From Rhizobium jaguaris (GTDB lineage: Bacteria; Pseudomonadota; Alphaproteobacteria; Rhizobiales; Rhizobiaceae): DNA of 64,000 nucleotides. Below are positions 17,558-26,837 of this stretch, in pieces (the stretch's first letter is position 1; every line of letters begins with the position of its first letter). The stretch lies in NCBI RefSeq assembly GCF_003627755.1, contig NZ_CP032694.1, forward strand, positions 1,417,501-1,481,500, written 5' to 3'. A model generated the notes under the pieces. That model was given only the letters and a program-made list of their open reading frames with translations, did no database searches and was not told the DNA's origin. Made by a program: the position numbers and the translations under genes.

Positions 17558-18673
17558 ATGAACATCAAGAGCCTTCTTCTCGGCTCCGCTGCTGCTCTTG
17601 CAGCAGTATCCGGTGCTCACGCGGCTGACGCTGTTGTTGCCGCTGAGCCGGAGCCGCTCGAATACGTTCGCATCTGCGACGCATACGGTGCAGGCTATTT
17701 CTTCATTCCGGGTACCGAAACCTGCCTTAAGATCGGCGGCAAGGTGCGTACGGAAGGCCAGTGGGGCGACGCTTATGGCAATCATGGCGGGGCTGGTAAC
17801 TGGGACTTCGGCACGCTGTGGCATACCCGTGCTGAGTTGAACATCAACACCGCGACCGACACTGAATACGGTCCGTTGAAGACGAACACCATCCTTCGTT
17901 GGGATTGGCAGGAAGGCGGCTCCACGGGCACGAACCTTCTGTGGGCGTACATCAGCCTCGGCGGCTTCAGCGTCGGCAAGCAGGACTCCTGGTACAACCA
18001 GTTCGTTGGTTACGCCGGCGACGTCATCAACGACGACGTGATCTATGATGGTCCGTACGAACTCAACCAGATCACCTACAACTATGACGCCGGCAACGGC
18101 TTCACGGCTGTGGTCTCGGTCGAAGATTCCAACTCCGCTTCGGACATTTCCACCTACGGCGGTGCTTGGGAGCAGTCCAGGGCCAACCACTACGCTCCGA
18201 ACGTTGTTGCTGGTGCTGGCTACAAGGCCGGTGCATGGTCCATCAAGGTCGTCGGTGGTTATGACTCCATCGTCGAAGAAGGCGCCATCAAGGCTCGTCT
18301 CGACGCTGACTTCGGCGTATTCTCGGCCTTCTTGATGGGCGGCTGGAACACGGACGGCTCCAAGCTGAACCAGTATGCTGGCTCGAACCTGGATTCGTCA
18401 GCTTGCACGCACTCGGACGGCACCATTCATGGCGCAGACTGCGGCTGGGGCGACTGGGCAGTTTGGGGTGGCGTTGGCGTTCCGATCAACGACAAGCTGA
18501 AGTGGAACCTGCAGCTCGCTTACACCGACTCCAAGATCTTCGCCGCTACGACGAACATCAAGTGGAACCCGGTTAAGAACCTGCTCATCGAGCCGGAAGT
18601 ATCCTACACCAACTGGGATTCGATCGGCCAGGACGAGTGGGCTGGTATCCTCCGTTTCGAGCGCAACTTCTAA
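17558..18673 (+). CDS. Outer-membrane porin, Rhizobiales porin family (371 aa), copy 1
   Basis: A trimeric beta-barrel porin of the alphaproteobacterial Omp2/RopA type (Pfam Porin_2). The N-terminal signal peptide MNIKSLLLGSAAALAAVSG is cleaved after AHA. The mature start PLEYVRICDAYGAGYFFIPG with a Cys pair is characteristic of the family, and amphipathic strands alternate through to the terminal phenylalanine (RFERNF), the barrel-assembly signal. It is strongly similar to the gene at 19244, from a tandem duplication. GGAGG lies seven bases before the start and a strong terminator follows. It controls small-solute permeability and may be a phage receptor. Confidence 0.95.
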   Translation: MNIKSLLLGSAAALAAVSGAHAADAVVAAEPEPLEYVRICDAYGAGYFFIPGTETCLKIGGKVRTEGQWGDAYGNHGGAGNWDFGTLWHTRAELNINTATDTEYGPLKTNTILRWDWQEGGSTGTNLLWAYISLGGFSVGKQDSWYNQFVGYAGDVINDDVIYDGPYELNQITYNYDAGNGFTAVVSVEDSNSASDISTYGGAWEQSRANHYAPNVVAGAGYKAGAWSIKVVGGYDSIVEEGAIKARLDADFGVFSAFLMGGWNTDGSKLNQYAGSNLDSSACTHSDGTIHGADCGWGDWAVWGGVGVPINDKLKWNLQLAYTDSKIFAATTNIKWNPVKNLLIEPEVSYTNWDSIGQDEWAGILRFERNF

Positions 18674-18720
18674 TCTGATTTGACCTCGGTCAAAATCTGA
18701 TTGTCACGTCAGTGACGAAA

Positions 18721-18747
18721 AGCCCGGCTTTCGAGCCGGGCTTTTTG
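18721..18747 (+). terminator. Rho-independent terminator of porin copy 1
   Basis: A perfect 9-bp stem, AGCCCGGCT and AGCCGGGCT (18721-18742), closed by a TTCG tetraloop and followed by TTTTT. Confidence 0.9.
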
Positions 18748-18751
18748 CTTC

Positions 18752-19243
18752 TGGGCAATCGCGTCCAGCTATGGCATATCGCGCAAAAGTGCACGGAGGT
18801 TTTGCGATAATGATATGCGCAAAATCAGGAGCCTGAAGCGCAAGGACGGATCCCAAAGAGCGCGATGCGCTTTAAGAGGGTATAGGAAAGATGGCGTCCC
18901 GTTTCCTTTGAGTTAGAGTATTCTAATTAAGAATAGTTTTGCAACTTAAGTATTTTCGAAAGTAACTTAAAGTATAGTTCAATATTGAACATGACGATCA
19001 TGTGACAATTTTGCGACGTGATTTTTGTGCAACGCGAAATTCGAAACAATCGTCACATATGATTATAGTTTGTCTCTGATATTGCTCTAAAAATTTCGAT
19101 CTGTAGTTTCCCAAATCGGAAGCAAGGCTTAGCGTCTTGGTTCTCCCAGATCAGGGGTCAACTTTGAACACAAGGTGGGGTAGGGCACGTCGTTTTTCGG
19201 CGCGAATTCTCATACCTAATCGATATTTAGAACTGGAGTTATT
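18752..19243. other. AT-rich region upstream of porin copy 2, with a palindromic repeat
   Basis: No gene. The left part holds a rhizobial palindromic repeat (TATCGC-g-CAAAA at 18777-18788 against TTTTGCGATA at 18800-18809). From about 18910 to 19100 the sequence is markedly AT-rich, unlike the rest of the window, and probably contains promoter and regulator sites for the second porin. TCGGAAGCAAG (19116-19126) and a G-rich block near 19175 repeat elements of the first porin's leader. Confidence 0.6.
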
Positions 19244-20338
19244 ATGAACATCAAGAGCCTTCTTCTCGGCTCCGCTGCTGCGCTGGCAGCAGTTTCCGGT
19301 GCTCATGCGGCTGACGCTATTGTTGCTGCCGAGCCGGAGCCGCTTGAATACGTTCGCATCTGCGACGCATATGGCGCTGGCTACTTCTTCATTCCGGGCA
19401 CCGAAACCTGCCTTAAGGTTGGCGGCATGGTTCGTACCGAAGGTGAATGGTATAACGCTTACAATCCGGGCCCGAAGGGCGATCGCGGCACCTTCTGGCA
19501 CACCCGCGCTCAGCTTTCCATCGACACGGCATCGGACACCGAATACGGTTCGCTGAAGACGGACACCGTCTACCGTTTCGACTGGTCTGAAGGCGGCTCC
19601 ACGACCCCGAAGCTGCTGTGGGCTAACATCAGCCTCGGCGGTTTCCTGGTTGGTAAGCAGGACTCGCAGTACAACCTGTTCACCGGTTACGCCGGCGACG
19701 TCATCAACGACGACGTGATCTGGGACGGCCCGTACGAACTCAACCAGTTGACCTACAACTACGACGCCGGCAACGGCTTCACGGCTGTCGTCTCGCTCGA
19801 AGACTCCAACTCCGGTTCGGATTCGTCTTCCTTCGGCGGCGCTTGGGTTCAGTCCAAGCAAAACCACTATGCTCCGAACGTCGTAGCCGGTGCTGGCTAC
19901 AAGGCTGGCGCTTGGCAGTTCCGCGTCGTCGGTGGTTATGACTCCATCGTCGAAGAAGGCGCTGTGAAGGCTCGTGTCGACGCCAACTTCGGCGCCTTCT
20001 CGGCCTTCCTGATGGGCGGCTGGAACACGGATGGCTCCAAGCTGAACCAGTATGCCGGCTCGAACCTGGACCCGTCGGCTTGCCCGGCTGACCGTGGCGA
20101 TCTCTGCGGCTGGGGTGACTGGGCTGTTTGGGGTGGCGTTGGCTATAAGATCAGCGACCAGCTGAAGTGGAACGTCCAGCTCGCCTACACCGACTCGAAG
20201 ATCTTCGAAGCCACGACGAACCTCAAGTTCAACCCGGTTAAGAACCTGCTCGTCGAGCCGGAAGTTACCTACACCAACTTCGATTCTGTGAACCAGGATC
20301 AGTGGGCTGGTATCCTCCGCTTCCAGCGCAGCTTCTAA
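19244..20338 (+). CDS. Outer-membrane porin, Rhizobiales porin family (364 aa), copy 2
   Basis: Tandem paralogue of the porin at 17558. The signal peptide and first 60 or so mature residues are almost identical, down to the DNA level. Differences concentrate in loop segments (residues 65-80, about 100-125, 270-285), where extracellular or constriction loops would lie, and the C-terminus is RFQRSF. It has its own AT-rich upstream region and terminator, so the two copies are separate transcription units and could be differently regulated, as with OmpC/OmpF-type pairs. Function: diffusion channel of the outer membrane. Confidence 0.95.
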   Translation: MNIKSLLLGSAAALAAVSGAHAADAIVAAEPEPLEYVRICDAYGAGYFFIPGTETCLKVGGMVRTEGEWYNAYNPGPKGDRGTFWHTRAQLSIDTASDTEYGSLKTDTVYRFDWSEGGSTTPKLLWANISLGGFLVGKQDSQYNLFTGYAGDVINDDVIWDGPYELNQLTYNYDAGNGFTAVVSLEDSNSGSDSSSFGGAWVQSKQNHYAPNVVAGAGYKAGAWQFRVVGGYDSIVEEGAVKARVDANFGAFSAFLMGGWNTDGSKLNQYAGSNLDPSACPADRGDLCGWGDWAVWGGVGYKISDQLKWNVQLAYTDSKIFEATTNLKFNPVKNLLVEPEVTYTNFDSVNQDQWAGILRFQRSF

Positions 20339-20403
20339 TTCGGTTCGCCGAATCGAATTGGACGTCGTCATACTCTGATCAGACCTCCGATCAGAAGAGG
20401 ATT

Positions 20404-20437
20404 GGCCCGGTTTTCCCAACCGGGCCTTTTCTTTTTT
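20404..20437 (+). terminator. Rho-independent terminator of porin copy 2
   Basis: Stem GGCCCGG (20404-20410) with CCGGGCC (20420-20426), then TTTTCTTTTTT. Its position and form are analogous to the terminator of copy 1. Confidence 0.9.
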
Positions 20438-20466
20438 ACGCTGCGCCTTCTAACGATGCGTGCAAT

Positions 20467-21360
20467 TCAAATCGTCGCCAGGAAATGCTGGATTGCAGCC
20501 GGAATATCCCAAAGGTGCAGAATCGGAGCATGTCCTTGCCCCACGGCAATTTTTGCCGCCATGCCCGGATGCCGCTTTCCCATCTCCTCGAGGGTAGCTG
20601 TCGTGAGCAGTTTCGAATTCTCTCCGCGAATCACCATCAACGGTATGTTCTGAAAGGCCTCGAACTGCGGCCAGAGATCCGGGATAGGAGCTTCAAGATC
20701 GAGGGACTCCATTTGTGCGGCAACGGCGGGATCGAAATCCGCAACGACTTTGCCATCAGTGGTGGCATAGATCGCCCGCGCCATGTCGCGCCAATCGTCT
20801 TCCGCAAGCGCCGTGAAGCTGCGACCATGATTTTCCTGCAGAATTTCGACGGCCTCGTCCCAATCCGTCGGCTTCTTGCCGCGGTTCAGATAGTCGCGGA
20901 TATCGGCAAGCCCATCCTTTTCGAGAACGGGACCGATGTCGTTGAGAATGACTGCCTTCAGAACATCAGGTTGGCTGGCCGCCAGCAGATGCAGGACAAG
21001 ACCACCGCGCGACGTGCCGATGAAGATAGCCTTCGGAATATCCAGCGCGGCGCATGTTGTGAGCACGTCCTGAGCCTCGACCGCGAGGTTATAGTGGCTC
21101 TTGTCGTCGTCCCAGGCCGACGAGCCGCGCCCGCGGGCGTCGAGAGTAATCACCCTGCGCGGTGCGGTTGAGTCACGCGACAAAAGCAGTGCCAACTGAT
21201 GGAAATCCCGCGAATTGCGGGTCAGACCAGGTAAGCAGACGATCGGCGGCAGGTTTGACGTCACTGAATTGCCGCCGCTGTAATCGCGTGCATAGAGCCT
21301 TAGCCCGTCCGGTGCCGAGATAGTTCTGACAACAAAGCCGCTTTCATCGTCACTGCTCAT
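20467..21360 (-). CDS. Alpha/beta-fold hydrolase (297 aa)
   Basis: A serine hydrolase of the alpha/beta fold. The oxyanion-strand motif is PPIVCLPGLTRNSRDF, followed by the GRGSSAWD segment. The nucleophile elbow is GTSRGG (Ser at about residue 116), and a late acid/His pair lies in the C-terminal third (VGQGHAPIL contains the likely catalytic His). It resembles esterase/lactonase-type members such as rhizobial 'alpha/beta hydrolase' genes; the substrate is unknown. It is convergent with porin copy 2 and monocistronic. Confidence 0.82.
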   Translation of the reverse strand: MSSDDESGFVVRTISAPDGLRLYARDYSGGNSVTSNLPPIVCLPGLTRNSRDFHQLALLLSRDSTAPRRVITLDARGRGSSAWDDDKSHYNLAVEAQDVLTTCAALDIPKAIFIGTSRGGLVLHLLAASQPDVLKAVILNDIGPVLEKDGLADIRDYLNRGKKPTDWDEAVEILQENHGRSFTALAEDDWRDMARAIYATTDGKVVADFDPAVAAQMESLDLEAPIPDLWPQFEAFQNIPLMVIRGENSKLLTTATLEEMGKRHPGMAAKIAVGQGHAPILHLWDIPAAIQHFLATI

Positions 21361-21446
21361 GGATAACCCCTCGTGGTGAATAGCATTTCACGAGGGATGT
21401 AACGCCATTTTAGCGTTTCAAACAATCGCACTTGCCGACACAGAGA

Positions 21447-23513
21447 TCAGCCGCGTCCGTAAATCAGATCGTGCTCGATATCAGTCTTCTGGCCGAGCCG
21501 GGCCTTGTAGACCTGATAATTTTCCATGACGCGCTGGACATAGTTGCGCGTTTCGGGGAAGGGGATGCGCTCGATCCAGTCGACGACATCGTCGATCGAT
21601 TTGCCGCGCGGGTCGCCGTAACGGCTGATCCACTCCGGAACCTTGTTCGGGCCGGCATTGTAGGCAATGAAGGTCAGAATATAGGAGCCGCCGAAGGCGT
21701 CGATCTGTTCGCCGAGATAATGGGCGCCGAGTGTGGCGTTGTAGCCGGCATCCTGCGTCAGCTTGTCCGCGGAATAGGCCATGCCATGACGGCCGGCGAC
21801 CGCCTTGGCCGTCTTCGGCAGAAGCTGCAGCAGGCCGCGCGCGTTGGCGGCGGAAACCGCTGCCGGGTTGAAGGCGCTTTCCTGCCGGGCGATTGCGTAG
21901 GCGAGCGCCTTGCCGGAGCCGGAGATATTGGCATTGTCCGGAATGACGCCGATCGGGAAGGCGAGCGCTGCAACATCGACACCGCGGCCATAGGCGATCT
22001 TGCCGACCTGAAGGGAAAGCTGGTGATTGCCGGAGCGTTCGGCCCGCGCCGCCAGCATGGCGATCTCGCCGGGGCTCTGCAATTGTTTGGCCAGCGCTCG
22101 ATAAAGGGCGTCGGCCCGCCAGCCGTGACCTGCCGCTTCGAGATGCGCGATGGCCTCGACGGCTTCGCGGGATTGGAAGCGCTGCCGGTCCTCGGTCGTT
22201 GCGGAGGGGTACCTGACATTCAGCGTCCGCCGGCCCAGTTTCTCTGCGGAGAGCTGGCCATAAAACGTGGCCGGATAAGAGGCGGCCTTGGTGTAGAAAT
22301 CCTCAGCCTTGCCCGGACCGCCGGCTTCTGCGGCGCGCCCGAGCCAGTACCAGGCGCGCGATTGCGAGATCGGACCGTTCGATACCTGCAGGATCTTACG
22401 GAAATGTGCTTCAGCCGTCGCACCGTCCTGCAGCCCGCGCAGGGCATACCAGCCGGCGTGGAATTCTGCCTCACCGACATCCTGTGGATTGTCCGCGACG
22501 CTGGCATCGACGATGCGGTAGGCGGTCTTGAATTCACCTTGATCCACCAGGCCGCGGCTGACGATGCGCTGCTCATCCCACCATTGGCTGGCATTGATGA
22601 GCGCGCCACGGTCGCGCGGCATTTGCATCAGAAGGTTGGCGGCATCGTCATATTTGTCCTGACGGCGCAGGTTCTCGATCCGCATGAAAAGATAGGCGGG
22701 GTCGTTTCGCCATTGCGGATCCATATTGGCAAGCAGTGTTCCGGCATTGGCCGAATGATTGTTGACCGCCGCCCAAGTTTTGTAGAGCGATAGCGCCCTT
22801 CCGAGGTCACCGAAACGCTTGGCCTGCGCGGTGCGGCCGCGATAGAGCAGATAGTCCATGCGCGCCTTGTGATCGGCCGGTGACAGGAGACCGGAGAATT
22901 CGGCAAGGATCTTGTCTTCGAAGGACTTGTCCAGCCCCTCATTGCGCCAGATCTTGCGGATGAGCTTGGCGGCTTGCGCCGAAGCACCCCGCGAAACCAG
23001 CGCACGTGATAGGATGACCGCGCCTTCCGGGGTTTCCGGCTGCGTATTGCCGAAGGCGGCAAGCACTTGATCGGCCGGCGGATTTTCAGTGTAAAGCGCG
23101 CGTTCGGAATTGCCGCGCAGGCTGGCGAGACCCGGCCAGCCGGCGAGTTCGCGCGCGGCCGCGGCGATTTCGCCGGAGGGAACGCCGGGTTGGCCCGAGG
23201 TGGCGATCGCCCAGGTCAGAATGTGACGGTCAAGTGTGCCCTGGCCCATGCTGTTGCGAATGGCGAGCGCTTGCAGCGGGTTCTTGTTGGAGAGAGCATC
23301 AAGGCCGGCTTTAAGGTCGCCACTAACGGGCGCGATGGCGGAGCCGCGCGGTATAGACCCGGTGCTTAACGGATCCGGCATGGTCATTGCGACGTCGGTC
23401 GTCTCTGGGGTCGATGTCTGTTCGCCGGGAAGTTGCGAGGCAAAAGTGCCCCATGCGACCGCCACGCCCACAGCGGCCAAGATCATGACAGGTCTTTTCA
23501 TCCGGCTACTCAC
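21447..23513 (-). CDS. slt: Soluble lytic murein transglycosylase (688 aa)
   Basis: A periplasmic enzyme that cleaves peptidoglycan between MurNAc and GlcNAc with formation of 1,6-anhydro ends. The N-terminus MKRPVMILAAVGVAVAW is a signal peptide or anchor. A long helical superhelix of TPR-like repeats fills about residues 60-500, as in the Slt70 ring. The C-terminal SLT domain (about 530-650) has the catalytic glutamate in RQESAFNP, then ARGLLQLLP and FIAYNAGPNKVPEW. The start may be 23513 or the ATG at 23501. It is divergent from dapA. Confidence 0.92.
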   Translation of the reverse strand: MSSRMKRPVMILAAVGVAVAWGTFASQLPGEQTSTPETTDVAMTMPDPLSTGSIPRGSAIAPVSGDLKAGLDALSNKNPLQALAIRNSMGQGTLDRHILTWAIATSGQPGVPSGEIAAAARELAGWPGLASLRGNSERALYTENPPADQVLAAFGNTQPETPEGAVILSRALVSRGASAQAAKLIRKIWRNEGLDKSFEDKILAEFSGLLSPADHKARMDYLLYRGRTAQAKRFGDLGRALSLYKTWAAVNNHSANAGTLLANMDPQWRNDPAYLFMRIENLRRQDKYDDAANLLMQMPRDRGALINASQWWDEQRIVSRGLVDQGEFKTAYRIVDASVADNPQDVGEAEFHAGWYALRGLQDGATAEAHFRKILQVSNGPISQSRAWYWLGRAAEAGGPGKAEDFYTKAASYPATFYGQLSAEKLGRRTLNVRYPSATTEDRQRFQSREAVEAIAHLEAAGHGWRADALYRALAKQLQSPGEIAMLAARAERSGNHQLSLQVGKIAYGRGVDVAALAFPIGVIPDNANISGSGKALAYAIARQESAFNPAAVSAANARGLLQLLPKTAKAVAGRHGMAYSADKLTQDAGYNATLGAHYLGEQIDAFGGSYILTFIAYNAGPNKVPEWISRYGDPRGKSIDDVVDWIERIPFPETRNYVQRVMENYQVYKARLGQKTDIEHDLIYGRG

Positions 23514-23719
23514 AACAAAAAACAGGCCCCCTCCATTTGCCGAATTTTATATTAACGAAACCTTAGCGTTGGCCCGAATTTCAATCAATTATGATATCGG
23601 AAACTGCCCTTTACCATCGAAAGCGCGCTTGTCGCCGTCAAGTGAGCGCTTTATGGTGCGCGGATTCATAACCATGGATTGCGGCTGAAGCATGAAAGCG
23701 GCGCCGCGAGGAGACTTGC

Positions 23720-24604
23720 ATGTTCCAGGGGTCCATTCCCGCACTCGTCACGCCCTTCACAGACGCCGGCAAGGTGGATGAAGCGTCCTTTGCTTCCCAC
23801 GTCGACTGGCAGATCAAAGAGGGCAGCAGCGGGCTTGTTCCCGTCGGCACGACGGGTGAATCTCCGACCCTGTCGCATGATGAGCACAAACGGGTTGTCG
23901 AGCTTTGCATCGAAGTGGCGGGCAAGCGCGTTCCGGTCATGGCCGGCGCCGGCTCCAACAATACCCGGGAGGCGATCGAGCTTGCCCAGCATGCCGAAAA
24001 GGTCGGCGCCAACGCAGTTCTGGTCGTCACGCCCTACTACAACAAGCCGACGCAGAAGGGGCTCTACGCACATTTTTCGGCCATCGCCGAAGCGGTGAAG
24101 CTGCCGATCTATATTTACAATATCCCCGGCCGCTCGGTCGTCGACATGACGCCGGAGACGATGGGCGCACTGGCCAAGGCGCATGCAAATATCGTTGGCG
24201 TCAAGGATGCGACCGGCAAAATCGAGCGGGTTTCCGAACAGCGCATCACCTGCGGCCATGACTTTCGCCAGCTTTCCGGCGAGGACGCGACAGCGCTTGG
24301 CTTCAATGCTCATGGGGGTCTCGGCTGCATCTCGGTGACGGCCAATGTCGCGCCGCGTCTCTGTGCAGAATTTCAGGCGGCGACGCTTGCCGGCGACTAT
24401 GCCAAGGCGCTGGACTACCAGGACCGCCTGATGCCGCTGCATAAGGCAATCTTCCTGGAGCCGGGCCTTTGTGGCGCGAAGTACGGCCTTTTCCGTTTAG
24501 GCCGCATGAGCCGCAACGTGCGCTCGCCACTGCTTTCGACGCTGGAGCCGAGCACGGAAGCGGCGATCGATGCCGCCATGCGCCACGCCGGTGTCCTGAA
24601 CTGA
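23720..24604 (+). CDS. dapA: 4-hydroxy-tetrahydrodipicolinate synthase
   Basis: It condenses pyruvate with aspartate semialdehyde, the first committed step of lysine and diaminopimelate synthesis. The TIM barrel is 294 residues, as expected. Active-site residues are visible: GTTGES (T44/T45), Y133 in [10 protein letters not shown]138, and the Schiff-base lysine K162 in [18 protein letters not shown] matches the family. It is followed by smpB, an arrangement common in alphaproteobacteria, with a hairpin between them. It starts at 23720 after GAGGAG. Confidence 0.97.
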   Translation: MFQGSIPALVTPFTDAGKVDEASFASHVDWQIKEGSSGLVPVGTTGESPTLSHDEHKRVVELCIEVAGKRVPVMAGAGSNNTREAIELAQHAEKVGANAVLVVTPYYNKPTQKGLYAHFSAIAEAVKLPIYIYNIPGRSVVDMTPETMGALAKAHANIVGVKDATGKIERVSEQRITCGHDFRQLSGEDATALGFNAHGGLGCISVTANVAPRLCAEFQAATLAGDYAKALDYQDRLMPLHKAIFLEPGLCGAKYGLFRLGRMSRNVRSPLLSTLEPSTEAAIDAAMRHAGVLN

Positions 24605-24638
24605 CGGTACGCAAACGCACTCGCGAATCTTCTGACGC

Positions 24639-24666
24639 GACCGCTCTCTTCACAAGGAGAGCGGTC
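24639..24666 (+). terminator. Hairpin between dapA and smpB
   Basis: A perfect 10-bp stem, GACCGCTCTC (24639-24648) with GAGAGCGGTC (24657-24666), and an eight-base loop. Only a weak T-rich tail follows, so it may be a partial terminator within a dapA-smpB transcript. Confidence 0.6.
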
Positions 24667-24742
24667 TCGCTTATTTAAGGTTTGACATCTTGGCGCGCCG
24701 ACGGCCGCTGCCGGAATTGACGCACGAAAAAGAAGAAGAACC

Positions 24743-25222
24743 ATGGCACCCAAAGGCAGCCAACGCGTGGTGAAGAAGATCGTCGCGGAAAACCGCAAGG
24801 CGCGCTTCAACTACGAGATCATCGACACCTATGAGGCAGGACTCGTGCTGAAAGGCACCGAGGTCAAGTCGTTGCGCGAAGGCAAGGCCAATATCGCCGA
24901 ATCCTATGCCTCCGACGAGGACGGCGAGATCTGGCTCATCAATTCCTATCTGCCGGAATATCTACAAGCGAACCGCTTCAATCACGAGCCGCGCCGTCGT
25001 CGTAAACTGTTGCTCTCAGGTCGCGAGATCGGCCGATTGCGCTCGGCCGTAAACCGCGAAGGCATGACGCTGATCCCGCTGAAGATCTATTTCAACGACA
25101 GCGGCCGCGCCAAGCTGGAACTGGCGCTCGCCAAGGGCAAGAAGATCCACGACAAGCGCGAATCCGAGAAGGAACGCGACTGGAACCGGCAGAGGAGCCG
25201 GCTTCTAAAGGATAATGGGTGA
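24743..25222 (+). CDS. smpB: SsrA-binding protein SmpB
   Basis: It binds tmRNA and delivers it to ribosomes stalled on truncated mRNA (trans-translation). It is 159 residues and typical throughout: [20 protein letters not shown] at the start of the OB-fold, [14 protein letters not shown], then the basic C-terminal tail [15 protein letters not shown] that becomes helical in the ribosomal A site. The start at 24743 has an AAGAAGAAG purine tract upstream. The tmRNA gene itself is not in this window. Confidence 0.97.
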   Translation: MAPKGSQRVVKKIVAENRKARFNYEIIDTYEAGLVLKGTEVKSLREGKANIAESYASDEDGEIWLINSYLPEYLQANRFNHEPRRRRKLLLSGREIGRLRSAVNREGMTLIPLKIYFNDSGRAKLELALAKGKKIHDKRESEKERDWNRQRSRLLKDNG

Positions 25223-25254
25223 GAAGCGGTCGGGCAAAGCCCGAGCAATCGATC

Positions 25255-25375
25255 CAGTGAATCGATTGCAGCGACGAACGCCGTGAGCCAAAGCGAAGGG
25301 CCGGCTGCTGCGGCGAACGCGGAACGCTAGCCAACGATCACAGCCGTCAGTGAATCGATTGCAATGACGAGCGCC
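25255..25375. repeat. Direct repeat between smpB and the NYN gene
   Basis: Two 28-base copies with three mismatches (25255-25282 and 25348-25375), sharing the exact core CAGTGAATCGATTGCA, lie 93 bases apart in the convergent gap. Between them is a coding-like GC-rich stretch without a supported gene. ATCGATTCACTG-type repeats near gene ends are seen in rhizobia. The role is unknown. Confidence 0.65.
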
Positions 25376-25437
25376 CGGAACCTTAGCAAGGGACGGGCGG
25401 TGCGGCGAACAGGGAATGTACCTGCAGCAGTCCCAGA

Positions 25438-26022
25438 TTACTCTTCGACATCCGCAGCGGCGGGAGTCGCTTCGACGGGACGCTGTGGACGCTCGGAGGG
25501 GTCGCGGCCGATTTCGGCCTTCAGCGACACGAGGTCGATGAAGTGATCGGCCTGACGGCGCAGGTCGTCCGCGATCATCGGCGGCTGGGTCGCCATGGTG
25601 GAGATGACGGACACCTTGCGCCCGCGACGCTGCAGCGCTTCCACCAGCGTGGTAAAATCGCCGTCGCCGGAGAAGATCACAAGATGATCGACAGTTTCCG
25701 ATTGCTCCATGGCATCGATCGCCAGCTCGATATCCATGTTGCCCTTGATCTTGCGGCGGCCCATGGAGTCGGTGAATTCCTTCGCCGGCTTGGTGATGAC
25801 CTTGTAGCCGTTGTAGTCTAGCCAATCGATCAGGGGGCGGATCGAAGAATATTCCTGATCCTCGATAAGAGCGGTGTAATAATAGGCTCGCAGCAAATAT
25901 CCGCGCTTCTGAAAGGCCTTGAGCAGCTTACGATAATCGATATCAAAACCGAGGCTTTTTGAAGCGGCGTAAAGATTGGCGCCGTCTATAAAAAGTGCAA
26001 TTTTTTCGCGTGGATCGAACAT
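25438..26022 (-). CDS. NYN-domain (LabA/DUF88-type) putative ribonuclease (194 aa)
   Basis: A PIN-like NYN domain protein. KIALFIDGANLYAASK carries the first acidic residue, DAMEQSETVDHLVIFSGDGDFTTLVEAL carries the central acidic cluster, and KAEIG follows. These acidic residues bind Mg in nucleases of this family, so RNA cleavage is the likely activity. The length is normal. The C-terminal tail (about 160-194) is Pro/Ala/Glu-rich and disordered. It is divergent from rpoZ and convergent with smpB. RNA targets are unknown. Confidence 0.85.
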   Translation of the reverse strand: MFDPREKIALFIDGANLYAASKSLGFDIDYRKLLKAFQKRGYLLRAYYYTALIEDQEYSSIRPLIDWLDYNGYKVITKPAKEFTDSMGRRKIKGNMDIELAIDAMEQSETVDHLVIFSGDGDFTTLVEALQRRGRKVSVISTMATQPPMIADDLRRQADHFIDLVSLKAEIGRDPSERPQRPVEATPAAADVEE

Positions 26023-26333
26023 CGCTTACATATCCATTGTTACCATAACGCAATTACTTTTACTCAAAATGCAGTCAAAACAATGTCTTGTATGACGCCC
26101 AAGAATAATCCGCATTACTTTATGAATTATTCATATAAACGAGATTTAGGGCACGATTCGCGATATTCCAAGCAACCTATAGTTGAATGCGCAACTTGTC
26201 TAATGAATTTTAGCGCATTGTAGGGGGATTGGCAGCCCTGAAGCAGGAAAAACTTGAATTTGCCATCGTTTGCTTGTATCGGGCGTGTTACTCCGAGACA
26301 TGATGAAGACATCACGACCGCAAAGGACAGGCA
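26023..26333. other. Divergent promoter region between the NYN gene and rpoZ
   Basis: About 310 bases, AT-rich between 26040 and 26220, with no open frame of note. It must contain the promoters for the NYN gene (leftward) and rpoZ (rightward). Individual boxes could not be assigned with confidence. Confidence 0.5.
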
Positions 26334-26738
26334 ATGGCCCGTGTCACAGTAGAAGATTGCATTGATAAAGTAGAAAACCGGTTCGAGCTGGTGCTGCTCG
26401 CGAGCCACCGTGCCCGCCTGATTTCACAGGGTTCGTCGATCACTATCGATCGCGACAACGACAAGAACCCGGTCGTTGCGTTGCGCGAAATCGCCGATGA
26501 AACGCTGTCTCCCGATGACCTGAAGGAAGACCTAATCCATTCGCTGCAGAAGCACGTCGAAGTCGACGAGCCCGAGCCCGATCCGGCAAGCCTCCTGGCT
26601 GCCGGCGCCGCCGCTTCGGCTTCGGGTGACGAGGAAGAAGATCTGCCGGAAGCCGTCACCTTCGATCAGATGTCGGAAGAAGAGCTTCTCGCCGGCATCG
26701 AAGGCCTTGTTCCGCCGGAAAAAAGCGACGATTACTAA
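26334..26738 (+). CDS. rpoZ: RNA polymerase omega subunit
   Basis: It helps beta-prime fold and assemble into RNA polymerase and, with beta-prime, forms one ppGpp-binding site. The N-terminal half is the conserved omega fold ([41 protein letters not shown]). The second half is an acidic alphaproteobacterial extension, giving 134 residues against about 90 in Escherichia coli. The gene lies directly before rsh, the ppGpp synthetase, as in many bacteria, and is separated from it by a terminator. Confidence 0.96.
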   Translation: MARVTVEDCIDKVENRFELVLLASHRARLISQGSSITIDRDNDKNPVVALREIADETLSPDDLKEDLIHSLQKHVEVDEPEPDPASLLAAGAAASASGDEEEDLPEAVTFDQMSEEELLAGIEGLVPPEKSDDY

Positions 26739-26785
26739 TCGTCAAGCTTGATGCTCTAACCAAGAGCGATATGATGAAGTGATGC

Positions 26786-26820
26786 GTGCGCCGGTCGTAT
26801 GACTGGCGCGCTTTTATTTT
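26786..26820 (+). terminator. Rho-independent terminator after rpoZ
   Basis: An 11-bp stem (26786-26796 with 26801-26811, two G-U pairs), GTAT loop, then TTTTATTTT. It ends 17 bases before the rsh start, so read-through or a promoter inside the hairpin region must supply rsh. Confidence 0.8.
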
Positions 26821-26837
26821 GCGGGAGTAGCTTGGGA

